A stretch of 64,000 nucleotides of DNA from NCBI GenBank assembly GCA_035318925.1, contig DATHDS010000016.1, positions 4,654-68,653 on the forward strand. The letters run 5' to 3'. Positions within the stretch are counted from its first letter, which is position 1. Every line of letters begins with the position of its first letter. This document shows positions 39,749-49,359 of the stretch, in pieces. The notes beneath the pieces are model-generated. The model did no database searches and was not told where the DNA came from. It saw nothing but the letters and a program-made list of their open reading frames with translations. The DNA comes from VAXT01 sp035318925 (lineage in GTDB: Bacteria > Actinomycetota > Thermoleophilia > Gaiellales > Gaiellaceae). The translations under genes and the position numbers were made by a program.

Positions 39749-42700
39749 TGCCAATCCTGCCCCTCCGGCACCTTTCCATCCGCGTCCCGTGGCACGACGC
39801 GGCTTGGGATGGAACCGTTTGCCGCAATCCGAAGGGGAACGCGGCGTGCCTCATCCTCAAAGAAATCCGGGACAGCCGCGACGACGAGCAGGAGCAGATG
39901 CTCGCCGGCCAGTCCATCGCAACCCTTGATCAGGCGACCCGGTGGCCAGCATGCATCGGCGAGCGGGCGACCTTTATGGCGCCTTTCGACTTCACGAGGA
40001 TGGTCAAGCACCCCTACGCCAGCTTCAGCGAGCACCACGACCACATCACGCCTGCCGCGTTTCGTCATCCCGCTTATTCCGCGGCGACGATCCCGTTTCG
40101 GTGGATGATGCGCGAAGAGGCTTGGAAGCTCGCCGAGGAGCTCGACCTCGATGTCGACCCGAATCGAGAGCCCACGGATGGGTGGCTCGAGCGGAACAAC
40201 TGGGTTCAAGACCACGGCAACCAGAAGGCGCTGCTCGAGACCTTCTTTGGCGCAGTTGTACCGGAATCGTCGCTCTGCTTCTTCTACGTCAAGCAGTCAC
40301 CGATGGTCGACGATGCGGATCGCGTTCTGGTGGGCGTCGGTCGCGTCATGTCCATGGGGCCACTCGTCGAGTACGGCTACTCCGCTGCCAAACCGATTCG
40401 TTCCTACGTTTGGGACCGCGCAATTCAGCATTCGATTCGAGCTGGGTTTACGGATGGGTTCTTGCTGCCTTACCACGAGCTCCTTGCGCGAGCGGTGGAG
40501 GATGAGTCCGTCGACCTCCGCAGTTGCATCGCTGTGGCGCCGGACGATCGCCGCATGGAGTTCTCGTATGCAGGTGAGCATGTAACCCACGATGGCGCAA
40601 TTGCCGCCCTCCTCAGCTGCCGCGAAGCGCTCGAGCACTCTCGTGCATACGCCTCGGCGCCGATCGACAGCATGCTGAAGTGGATCGACGGGCGACTCGG
40701 CGAACTTTGGAGCCTCCGCGGACCGACACCAGGTTTGGGCGCGGCGCTCACGGCCTTTGGGGTTGAACACGGCCACTTTGTTGCCTACGAACTGGCAGCA
40801 AAGCTCGGCGAAAACGAGAGTCCCTGGCCCCTCGTCGATGCGGTGATGGTCGACCCAAACCAGCTTTCCGAACGCGTGGCCCCGCTTCTAACCCGAACGG
40901 TGCGCGACAAATGGCTGGCGATCAAGGAGAACAAGCCGGAGCGCCGGTCGCTCTTGGAGTTGGTCGCCCGCTTCGAACTCACTGACGCGCAAGCGACGAG
41001 GATGTACGTCATCGAAGAGCGGGCGAATGCTGGATTCAACTGCACTGACGCCGATCTCCTGGGTAATCCGTATTTGCTCTACGAAGAGGATCGGCGAAGC
41101 CTTGATCCGCTGAGCATCTGGACAGTCGACCGAGGTGTGTTCCCGCCGCCGGTGATACGAGAGGAGCATCCGCTGTCCGAGCCAACCCGGGTAACGGACT
41201 CGACCGATGAACGGCGCGTCAGGGGGCTTGCGGTTTCCGCTCTGGAGACTGCGGCCGATGAAGGACACACACTTCAGCCGCGCGACGCGGTTGTATCCGC
41301 GATCCGCGCGTTTGCCATCGAGCCGCGCTGCATGGTGGATGGCGACCTAATGGATGTCGTCGAAGGAGCCTTCGCTCCGCCGATCACGGTCGGTTCGATG
41401 GCCGATTCGACGCCCGCGTACCAGCTCGCGGTGCTCGATCAGGTGGGTGGCGTCATTCGCCGATTTGTAGAGAAGCGGGTGAAAGGGAACCGGCATGAAA
41501 TTTCGGCGAACTGGCGGAAACTGCTCGATGATGAGCTGAAGTCGGCGGGGGAGGGCGACGAGCTCGAAGAACGCGCTCGTGAGGAAAAGGCAGCAGCGCT
41601 CAAGGAGATCGCCGAGGCAAGAGTCTCCGTCTTGATCGGTCCCGCCGGCACCGGGAAGACGACGCTCTTGACCGTGCTTGTTAACGAGCCGTCCATCGAA
41701 GCCGGCGGGGTACTGCTTCTCGCTCCTACAGGCAAAGCGCGCGTTCGAATGCAAACCGCCACAGGACGCGATGCGAAGACGCTGGCCCAGTTCCTCCTTC
41801 CGCTCAACCGTTACGACGAGGAAACCGGGGCCTATCTCGTCACCGGTGAGAACGCCGTCGAGGCGGGGCGAACCGTGATCGTCGACGAGGCGTCGATGCT
41901 CACAGAAGAACAGCTCGCCGCGCTGATCGATTCGCTCAAAGGACTCGACCGGTTGGTCCTGGTGGGTGACCCTCGCCAGCTGCCTCCAATCGGTGCAGGG
42001 AGACCTTTCTACGACATCGTTGACAGGCTTGCTCCGGAGAACGTCGACGCGACGTTCCCGAAGGTGTCTCCCGGCTATGCAGAACTCACGGTCCGCCGCC
42101 GGCACATTGGCGAGGACCGCGAGGACATTCAGCTCGCCGAGTGGTTCAGCGGTCAGCAGCTAGGGCCCGGCGAGGACGAAATACTCAGCCGCGTCCTCTC
42201 GAGCGAGAAGATGGGCCCGCTCCGGTTCGTCCAGTGGGACAGCTCGGAGGACCTTCGCGAAATCCTCCTCGCCACTGTCGTCGAGGAGCTTGAACTCGAT
42301 GACGGTCAGGACGTGATCGGATTTGAGAAGCGGGTGGGTGGTGACGAATTCGAAGGGCGCTGCTACTTCCGGCGTGGCGCAGCGGAAGCAGCTGAGTCTT
42401 GGCAGATCATGTCTCCTGTCCGAGGGCTGACTCACGGAGTCCGGGATCTCAACCGGCTCGTCCAAGCCACGTTCCGGCACGGCACGATCGAATACGCACG
42501 GTCCCGCCATCGCCGCATCCCAAAGCCAATGGGCGCTGAGGGAATCGTGTACGGCGACAAGGTCATCAACCTGAAGAACAAACGCCGCAAACACATGTAC
42601 CCAAAAGACGATAAGTCGCTCTACTACGTCGCGAACGGTGAGATCGGCGTCGTCGTTGGCCAGTTCAAATCGTCTAATGCGACGTGGAAAGGCTATCCGT

Positions 42701-43443
42701 GGAAGCTCGAGGTCGAATTCACGTCGCAGCAGGGGTACAGCTACGACTTCACGGGGGGCGATCTAGCTGACGAGACAAGGCCTCTGCTCGAGCTGGCCTA
42801 CGCCATCACTGTCCACAAGTCTCAGGGAAGCGAGTTCGGGCTGACATTCCTCGTGCTTCCTGATTCAGGGAGATTGCTGTCTCGCGAGCTTCTGTACACC
42901 GCTCTAACACGCCAGAAAGACCGCATAGTGATCCTCCACCAAGGCGAGCGTGCCGACCTCTGGAAGTACGCCTCGGACTACTACTCAGAGACTAAACGAC
43001 GCCTCACGAATCTCTTCGTAGCTCCTCAGCTGGCACAGCTGGACGACCGATATCTCGAGGACCGCTTGATCCACCGATCAAGCCGGGGCGAGCCCATGCG
43101 CTCGAAATCTGAGGTGATCATCGCTGACCAGCTCGCCGCAGCGGGCATCGATTACGAATACGAAGCCAAGCTAGTCGGACAGGACGGTAAGACGCGCATT
43201 CCTGACTTCACGATCGTCGACGACGACAGCGGCCGAACGTACTACTGGGAGCACTGCGGGATGCTCATGGATCCGGACTACTCCAAGCGCTGGGCAAAGA
43301 AGCTTGTGTGGTTCCAGGAGCAGAAGATCCTCCCGGCCGAGGAAGGGGGCGGTGAGCGAGGGGCGCTAATCGTCACCACGGACGACATGAAAGGCGGGAT
43401 CAGCTCCCAAAAGATCAAGGAGTTGATCGCATCCGTCTTCTGA
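39748..43443 (+). CDS. RecD-like SF1 helicase with novel N-terminal domain and C-terminal nuclease
   Basis: 1231 aa from GTG 39748. Residues 1-600 hold an unfamiliar domain beginning LRHLSIRVPWHDAAWDGTVC, with a W15-H16-D17...W20-D21-G22..C25 cluster. The SF1B motor follows: Walker A GPAGTGKT at 631-638, DEAS at 713-716, GDPRQLPPIG, and the late TVHKSQGSEF near 1020 with LLYTALTRQKDRI. The C-terminus (about 1115-1231) is a PD-(D/E)xK-like nuclease: Glu1122 in SKSE, Pro-Asp1153 in RIPDF, then WEHCG at 1167-1171, where Cys1170 sits at the usual Lys position. A 5'-3' motor with a nuclease suggests DNA degradation. First large gene of a four-gene operon. Confidence 0.85.
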   Translation: MPILPLRHLSIRVPWHDAAWDGTVCRNPKGNAACLILKEIRDSRDDEQEQMLAGQSIATLDQATRWPACIGERATFMAPFDFTRMVKHPYASFSEHHDHITPAAFRHPAYSAATIPFRWMMREEAWKLAEELDLDVDPNREPTDGWLERNNWVQDHGNQKALLETFFGAVVPESSLCFFYVKQSPMVDDADRVLVGVGRVMSMGPLVEYGYSAAKPIRSYVWDRAIQHSIRAGFTDGFLLPYHELLARAVEDESVDLRSCIAVAPDDRRMEFSYAGEHVTHDGAIAALLSCREALEHSRAYASAPIDSMLKWIDGRLGELWSLRGPTPGLGAALTAFGVEHGHFVAYELAAKLGENESPWPLVDAVMVDPNQLSERVAPLLTRTVRDKWLAIKENKPERRSLLELVARFELTDAQATRMYVIEERANAGFNCTDADLLGNPYLLYEEDRRSLDPLSIWTVDRGVFPPPVIREEHPLSEPTRVTDSTDERRVRGLAVSALETAADEGHTLQPRDAVVSAIRAFAIEPRCMVDGDLMDVVEGAFAPPITVGSMADSTPAYQLAVLDQVGGVIRRFVEKRVKGNRHEISANWRKLLDDELKSAGEGDELEERAREEKAAALKEIAEARVSVLIGPAGTGKTTLLTVLVNEPSIEAGGVLLLAPTGKARVRMQTATGRDAKTLAQFLLPLNRYDEETGAYLVTGENAVEAGRTVIVDEASMLTEEQLAALIDSLKGLDRLVLVGDPRQLPPIGAGRPFYDIVDRLAPENVDATFPKVSPGYAELTVRRRHIGEDREDIQLAEWFSGQQLGPGEDEILSRVLSSEKMGPLRFVQWDSSEDLREILLATVVEELELDDGQDVIGFEKRVGGDEFEGRCYFRRGAAEAAESWQIMSPVRGLTHGVRDLNRLVQATFRHGTIEYARSRHRRIPKPMGAEGIVYGDKVINLKNKRRKHMYPKDDKSLYYVANGEIGVVVGQFKSSNATWKGYPWKLEVEFTSQQGYSYDFTGGDLADETRPLLELAYAITVHKSQGSEFGLTFLVLPDSGRLLSRELLYTALTRQKDRIVILHQGERADLWKYASDYYSETKRRLTNLFVAPQLAQLDDRYLEDRLIHRSSRGEPMRSKSEVIIADQLAAAGIDYEYEAKLVGQDGKTRIPDFTIVDDDSGRTYYWEHCGMLMDPDYSKRWAKKLVWFQEQKILPAEEGGGERGALIVTTDDMKGGISSQKIKELIASVF

Positions 43444-43507
43444 CCCGTTTGACGCCGAATGCTGCTGATAGCGTCGGCCACATGCCCGAAAAGGACATGC
43501 CTCTTTC

Positions 43508-46500
43508 ATGACCACCGCCGAAGCTCAAGCTGGAACCGACGCGTTCTTCGAGCGTCCGATCCTCAACTCGCCATATGAGGAGCCCACCCAGCACTGGGAG
43601 CTCGACGAGTCCGGTCAGCCAACCCACAAGATCCTCGATAGTCGCCGCCGGGCCGACTTCGTCACCCCGATTCCGAAGCCCAAGAAGCGCAAGCGCGCGG
43701 AGGAACAGCAGGTCTTGCTGGCCGAAGACGGCGAGGGAATCTCAACCCAGGCACAGCAGTACGACCCCACGGAGATCATCAACGAGGTTCGTTCCATGGT
43801 TGAGGCATGGCGCAGCCTGCCGAATCCGAATGACTGGCAGGTAACGCCGGAAACCGCCCGCCTCTTGACGCACTGGCGGCACCACGAGTTCAGCAACCTA
43901 CGTCCATTCTTCTGCCAAATCGAGGCGGTCGAGACGATCATCTGGCTGACCGAGGTCGCTCCCAACGCGGGCAAGCGTGCCAAGGGCATTCTCGAGCACC
44001 TCGTCAACGCGAATAACGACGCGAATCCCGAGCTCATGCGCGCGGCGCTTAAGCTCGCCACCGGCGCTGGTAAGACGACGGTGATGGCGATGCTTATCGC
44101 CTGGCAGACCGTCAACGCGCTCAGGCGCCCTCAGAGCAAGCTCTTCACGCGGGGCTTCCTGGTCGTCACCCCGGGCATCACGATCAAGGACCGCCTGCGG
44201 GTGCTCCAGCCCAATGATCCCGACAACTACTACGTCAACAGCGAGCTCGTGCCCGCCGACATGCTCGAGGAGCTCAACAAGACAAAGATCGTCATCACGA
44301 ACTACCACGCCTTCAAGCTCCGCCAGCGAATCGAGCTCTCCGCCGGCGGCCGCAAACTGCTGCAGGGCCGCGGCGAAGCGCTGGACACTCTCGAGACCGA
44401 GGGTCAGATGATTCAGCGGGTCATGCCCGATCTCATGGGCATGAAGAACGTCCTCGTTCTCAACGACGAAGCGCACCACTGCTACCGCGAGAAGCCGGTA
44501 TCGGATGAGGACGACCTCAAAGGCGACGAGAAGAAGGAGGCTGAGCGAAACAAGGAGGCTGCGCGCCTCTGGATATCCGGGCTCGAAGCGGTCAACCGCA
44601 AGCTCGGGCTCTCGCGCGTTATCGACCTTTCAGCAACGCCGTTCTTCCTGAGTGGGTCAGGCTACGTCGAGGGCACGCTTTTCCCATGGACGCTGAGCGA
44701 CTTCTCACTGATGGATGCGATCGAGTGCGGAATCGTCAAGCTCCCTCGCGTTCCAGTCGCGGACAACATCTCCGGCGAGGAGATGCCGATGTTCCGCAAC
44801 CTCTGGGATCACATCGGCAAGAAAATGCCGAAGAAGGGGCGAGGCAAGGCTGAGAACTTGGACCCGTTAAGTCTTCCGCCCCAGCTTCAGACGGCTCTCG
44901 AGGCGCTGTACGGCCACTACGAGAAGACGTTCAATCTTTGGCAGGAGGGTGGTGTTCGTGTGCCTCCCTGCTTCATCGTTGTCTGCCAGAACACCGCGAT
45001 CTCGAAGCTCGTCTACGACTACATCTCCGGCTTCAACAAGACGAATGAAGACGACTCGACAACGTTCGCGCAGGGTCGACATGCACTTTTCCGGAACTTC
45101 GACGAGCACGGCAATCCGATAGCCCGACCGAACACACTCCTGATTGACAGCGAGCAGCTCGAGTCCGGCGAGACGCTCGACGACAACTTCCGCAAGATGG
45201 CCGCGGACGAAATCGAGCGCTTCCGGCGCGAGATCATCGAGCGGACGGGCGATCAGACCCAGGCGGAGAATCTCAGCGACCAAGACCTGCTCCGCGAGGT
45301 GATGAATACGGTCGGCAAGTACGGCCAGCTCGGCGAGTCGATCCGCTGCGTCGTTTCCGTCTCGATGCTGACCGAGGGTTGGGACGCGAACACCGTGACG
45401 CACATTCTTGGGATCAGGGCATTCGGCACCCAGCTGCTGTGCGAGCAGGTTGTCGGACGTGCGTTACGCCGCCAGTCGTACGACCTGAATAACGAGGGAC
45501 TCTTCAATGTCGAATACGCCGACATCCTCGGCGTTCCCTTCGATTTCACTGCGAAGCCAGTTATTGGGCCTATTACGCCGCCTCGCGAGACGATTCATGT
45601 CAAGGCGGTTAGCCCTGAGCGCGATCATCTCGAAATCCGCTTCCCTCGGGTAGTCGGATATCGCGTGGAGTTGCCGGAGGAGCGGCTCACAGCAGACTTC
45701 AACGATGACTCCACGCTGGAGCTCACACCAGATCTCGTCGGGGCAACGACCACTCAGAACTCGGGAATCATCGGAGAGAAAGTCGATCTCACGCTGAATC
45801 ACACGGCGGATGTCCGTCCGTCCCAGGTCGTCTACGAGCTCACCTCGCACCTCGTGCTAACGAAATGGCAGGACGCAGATGGTGATCCCCGGCTCCACCT
45901 CTTCGGTCAGCTCAAGCGGATCGCGAGGGAGTGGCTCGATGAGTACCTCGTGTGCAAGGGCGGCACCTACCCCGCGCAGCTGAAATACAAGATGCTCGCC
46001 GACATGGCCTGCGAGCGGATCACGGCGGCGATTACACGCGCTTATGTCGGTGAGCGGCCGGTCACGCCGGTCGTCGATCCGTACAACCCGATCGGCTCGA
46101 CGGCGCACGTCAACTTCAACACGTCGAAGACGAGTCGCTGGGAGACTGATCCTCGCCGCTGCCATGTCAACTGGGTTGTCCTCGATAGCGATTGGGAGGG
46201 AGAGTTCTGCCGGGTGGCAGAGAGTCATCCGCGCGTTCGCGCGTACGTCAAGAACCACAACCTGGGATTCGACGTGCCGTACCGCTACGGATCGGAGAGC
46301 CGCAATTACCGCCCTGACTTCATCGTGCTCGTCGACGATGGGCGCGGTGAGGACAACCTTCTTCACCTCGTCATCGAGATCAAGGGTTACCGGGGCGAAG
46401 ACGCTAAGGAGAAGAAGTCAACGATGGAGACGTACTGGGTGCCGGCTGTCAACCATGTCGAACAGCATGGACGCTGGCACTTTGCCGAGTTTACGGATGC

Positions 46501-46561
46501 GTTCGCGATCGAAGACGCGTTCAACAAGCTGATCGACGAGATCGCGGCGCAGCCGGCATAG
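43508..46561 (+). CDS. Type III-like restriction helicase-nuclease (Res)
   Basis: 1017 aa. SF2 motor: Walker A in LATGAGKTTVMAMLI (about 184-192), DEAH in LVLNDEAHHCYRE (about 320), the SAT motif DLSATPFFLSG, and the C-terminal lobe VSMLTEGWDANTVTHILGIR with QVVGRALRR (about 617-660). A PD-(D/E)xK nuclease follows: YRPDFIVLVDD (about 933) and HLVIEIKGYRG (about 955). This is the layout of type III Res subunits, in particular the large BPTD_3080-like restriction family. It lies 64 nt after the RecD-like gene and 2 nt before the methyltransferase. Confidence 0.9.
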   Translation: MTTAEAQAGTDAFFERPILNSPYEEPTQHWELDESGQPTHKILDSRRRADFVTPIPKPKKRKRAEEQQVLLAEDGEGISTQAQQYDPTEIINEVRSMVEAWRSLPNPNDWQVTPETARLLTHWRHHEFSNLRPFFCQIEAVETIIWLTEVAPNAGKRAKGILEHLVNANNDANPELMRAALKLATGAGKTTVMAMLIAWQTVNALRRPQSKLFTRGFLVVTPGITIKDRLRVLQPNDPDNYYVNSELVPADMLEELNKTKIVITNYHAFKLRQRIELSAGGRKLLQGRGEALDTLETEGQMIQRVMPDLMGMKNVLVLNDEAHHCYREKPVSDEDDLKGDEKKEAERNKEAARLWISGLEAVNRKLGLSRVIDLSATPFFLSGSGYVEGTLFPWTLSDFSLMDAIECGIVKLPRVPVADNISGEEMPMFRNLWDHIGKKMPKKGRGKAENLDPLSLPPQLQTALEALYGHYEKTFNLWQEGGVRVPPCFIVVCQNTAISKLVYDYISGFNKTNEDDSTTFAQGRHALFRNFDEHGNPIARPNTLLIDSEQLESGETLDDNFRKMAADEIERFRREIIERTGDQTQAENLSDQDLLREVMNTVGKYGQLGESIRCVVSVSMLTEGWDANTVTHILGIRAFGTQLLCEQVVGRALRRQSYDLNNEGLFNVEYADILGVPFDFTAKPVIGPITPPRETIHVKAVSPERDHLEIRFPRVVGYRVELPEERLTADFNDDSTLELTPDLVGATTTQNSGIIGEKVDLTLNHTADVRPSQVVYELTSHLVLTKWQDADGDPRLHLFGQLKRIAREWLDEYLVCKGGTYPAQLKYKMLADMACERITAAITRAYVGERPVTPVVDPYNPIGSTAHVNFNTSKTSRWETDPRRCHVNWVVLDSDWEGEFCRVAESHPRVRAYVKNHNLGFDVPYRYGSESRNYRPDFIVLVDDGRGEDNLLHLVIEIKGYRGEDAKEKKSTMETYWVPAVNHVEQHGRWHFAEFTDAFAIEDAFNKLIDEIAAQPA

Positions 46562-46563
46562 GC

Positions 46564-49359
46564 ATGGCTCGGCCGCGCACCAAAACTCCGAAGTCCGTCG
46601 AGACGATCAGGCATGTCGAGGACACGCGGACGAACATCCCCACGGCCGAGTACGAATCCGTTGTCGAGGAATCAGAGAAGGCGGCGGTGCGAGTGGCCTA
46701 CGAGCGACGGAACCGCGACCTCGATCCGCAGCTCGTCTGGCGCGGTAAAGACGAGCAGGATTGGAGCGACCTCGTCGTCCACGCGCCGCCGATCTACATC
46801 CAAGAGAAGGTGCACCCGAAAGTGCTGATCGACGACCTCGCGCGCATCTCGGAGAAGTCCACGCCGGACGAGCACGAGCAGATTGATCTATTTGCCGACT
46901 TCAACCGGATGGCCGAGGGCACGGACAAGACCGTCTTCTACGAGCACGAGCAGGGGTGGACGAATCGCATGATCCTCGGAGACTCGCTGCAGGTGATGGC
47001 GAGTCTCGCCGAGCGGGAAGGGCTCCGCGGCAAAGTGCAGTGCATCTACATCGATCCGCCCTACGGCATCAAGTTCAACAGCAACTTTCAGTGGTCAACG
47101 ACTAGCCGTGAGGTGAAGGATGGCAACGCTGCTCACATCACCCGTGAGCCGGAGCAGGTGAAGGCGTTTCGCGACACGTGGCGCGATGGGACGCACAGCT
47201 ACCTCACGTACCTTCGAGACCGCCTTACCGTGGCTCGTGACCTACTCACCGATTCCGGCTCCGTTTTCGTACAGATTGGCGACGAGAATGTGCATCGCGT
47301 TCGAGTGCTGATGGATGAGGTGTTTGGGGAAGACAATGCCGTTTCTCTCATCTCCTTCCGTACAACCACCGGTCTTGGCGACCAGTACCTAGATTCGGCG
47401 TGCAGTTACTTGGTTTGGTATTGCCGAGATAGGACGAAGTTGAAGTATCGCGAACTCTTTAAGAAGAAAGGTCTGACAGAGGACGTGGGAGGACGTTACC
47501 GGCGTGTTCAACTTGCAGCCTTTGACCGTCGTTCAATGACTGCTGACGAACGCGGTGACCCATCGCTTCTTCCGACAGGGGCAGAGATCTTTCGAAATGA
47601 CAACCTAACATCACAAAGTGGGGGAGAGAAGTCTGCGTTCGCGGTGGCATATCGCGGCGAGGACTTTCGACCCGGGCGCGGCTACTGGAAGACAAATGAG
47701 AGCGGGATGCAACGCTTGCTTAGGGCGGAGCGACTCGCAAGCCCCACTCCTAACTCGATTCAATACGTCAGGTTCTTGAACGACTTCGGCGTTTCAAAGT
47801 TCAGCAACGTCTGGATCGACACCCAGACAGGTGCCTTCACCGACGAGAAGATCTACGTCGTTCAAACAAACGTCAAAGTCATCGAACGGTGTGTCTTGAT
47901 GACGACCGATCCTGGTGACCTCGTCCTCGACCCTACTTGTGGCTCTGGAACGACCGCCACCGTCGCCGAGCAGCGGGGCCGTCGCTGGATCACCGTCGAT
48001 ACGTCGCGGGTAGCACTTGCGTTGGCCCGAGCCCGCATCATGGGCGCGCGGTACCCGTACTACCTGCTCTCCGATTCTCGCGAAGGCCAGCTGAAAGAAG
48101 CCGAGGTCACCCAGACAGCGCCCAGCTCTCAACCCGTGCATGGAAGCGTCCGGCACGGGTTTGTCTGCGAGCGCGTGCCACACATCACACTAAAGTCGGT
48201 CGCAAACAACGCGGAGATCGACGTCGTCTGGGAGAAGTGGCAAGGGACGCTGGATCCGCTGCGCGAGCAGCTGAATGCTGAGCTGTCCGAGCACTGGGAA
48301 GAGTGGGAGATTCCACGCGAAGTGGACGATGCGTGGACGGAGCGCACAAAAGAGGTGCACGCTGACTGGTGGGAGGCGCGGATTGCACGTCAGAATGAGA
48401 TCGACGCCTCGATCGCCGCGCAGGCCGAGTTCGAGTACCTCTACCACAAGCCGTACGAGGACAAGCGGACGGTTCGTGTCGCAGGCCCCTTCACCGTCGA
48501 AAGCCTCAGTCCTCACCGTGTGCTCGGTGTCGACGAGAATGATGAGCTAGTTGATCCGCTCCAGGCCGATGCCCTCGAGGCGGACTCTGAGCAGACGTTC
48601 ACCCAGACGATCCTCGAGAACCTCAGGAGCGCAGGGGTTCAGCAGGCGCACAAGGACGACCGGATCACGTTCACCGCCCTCACGCCGTGGCCGGGCGAAC
48701 TCGTATGCGGCGAGGGTCGTTACCTCGAAGGCGAGACGGAGAAGCGCGCGGCGGTCTTCATTGGCCCTGAGTTCGGCACCGTCCAGAGAACCGACCTCGT
48801 CGCCGCGGCCCGGGAGGCCGGCGATGCGCAGTTCGATGTGCTGATCGCCTGCGCGTTCAATTACGAAGCTCATACGACCGACTTCAAGAAGCTCGGCAGC
48901 ATTCCGGTGCTGAAGGCCCGTATGAACGCCGACCTTCACATGGCCGACGACCTCAAGAACACGGGCAAGGGCAACCTCTTCGTCGTCTTCGGCGAGCCCG
49001 ACATTGAGCTGCTCGACGCGGAGGACGGCCAGGTGCGCGTGAAGCTCCACGGGGTCGACGTCTTCCATCCGAGTACGGGTGAGGTACAGAGCGACAACGC
49101 CGAAGGGATCGCCTGCTGGTTCATCGACACCGAGTACAACGAGGAGAGCTTCTTCGTTCGGCACGCGTACTTCCTCGGCGCCGACGATCCGTACAAGGCG
49201 CTTAAGACGACGCTCAAGGCGGAGATCGACGAGAACGCGTGGGCGACGCTGCGGAGCGACGTCTCGAGGCCGTTCGACAGGCCCGAAACAGGTCGCATTG
49301 CCGTCAAGGTGATCAACCACCTCGGCGACGAGGTCATGAAGGTGTTCCGTGTCACGTGA
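46564..49359 (+). CDS. Beta-class DNA adenine methyltransferase (Mod-like)
   Basis: 931 aa, longer than usual type III Mods. The catalytic motif IV IYIDPPYGIKFN (DPPY at about 164) precedes the SAM motif I LVLDPTCGSGTTATVAEQ (about 455), the order of beta-class N6-adenine or N4-cytosine enzymes. Between them lies the target recognition region (about 255-425), which is visibly less GC-rich than its flanks. After motif I comes an extra ~400-residue domain (HITLKSVANNAEIDVVWEKW, AFNYEAHTTDFKKLGSIPVL, CWFIDTEYNEESFFVRHAYF) that also looks conserved. It should protect host DNA from the adjacent Res. Its TGA overlaps the next ATG. Confidence 0.92.
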   Translation: MARPRTKTPKSVETIRHVEDTRTNIPTAEYESVVEESEKAAVRVAYERRNRDLDPQLVWRGKDEQDWSDLVVHAPPIYIQEKVHPKVLIDDLARISEKSTPDEHEQIDLFADFNRMAEGTDKTVFYEHEQGWTNRMILGDSLQVMASLAEREGLRGKVQCIYIDPPYGIKFNSNFQWSTTSREVKDGNAAHITREPEQVKAFRDTWRDGTHSYLTYLRDRLTVARDLLTDSGSVFVQIGDENVHRVRVLMDEVFGEDNAVSLISFRTTTGLGDQYLDSACSYLVWYCRDRTKLKYRELFKKKGLTEDVGGRYRRVQLAAFDRRSMTADERGDPSLLPTGAEIFRNDNLTSQSGGEKSAFAVAYRGEDFRPGRGYWKTNESGMQRLLRAERLASPTPNSIQYVRFLNDFGVSKFSNVWIDTQTGAFTDEKIYVVQTNVKVIERCVLMTTDPGDLVLDPTCGSGTTATVAEQRGRRWITVDTSRVALALARARIMGARYPYYLLSDSREGQLKEAEVTQTAPSSQPVHGSVRHGFVCERVPHITLKSVANNAEIDVVWEKWQGTLDPLREQLNAELSEHWEEWEIPREVDDAWTERTKEVHADWWEARIARQNEIDASIAAQAEFEYLYHKPYEDKRTVRVAGPFTVESLSPHRVLGVDENDELVDPLQADALEADSEQTFTQTILENLRSAGVQQAHKDDRITFTALTPWPGELVCGEGRYLEGETEKRAAVFIGPEFGTVQRTDLVAAAREAGDAQFDVLIACAFNYEAHTTDFKKLGSIPVLKARMNADLHMADDLKNTGKGNLFVVFGEPDIELLDAEDGQVRVKLHGVDVFHPSTGEVQSDNAEGIACWFIDTEYNEESFFVRHAYFLGADDPYKALKTTLKAEIDENAWATLRSDVSRPFDRPETGRIAVKVINHLGDEVMKVFRVT

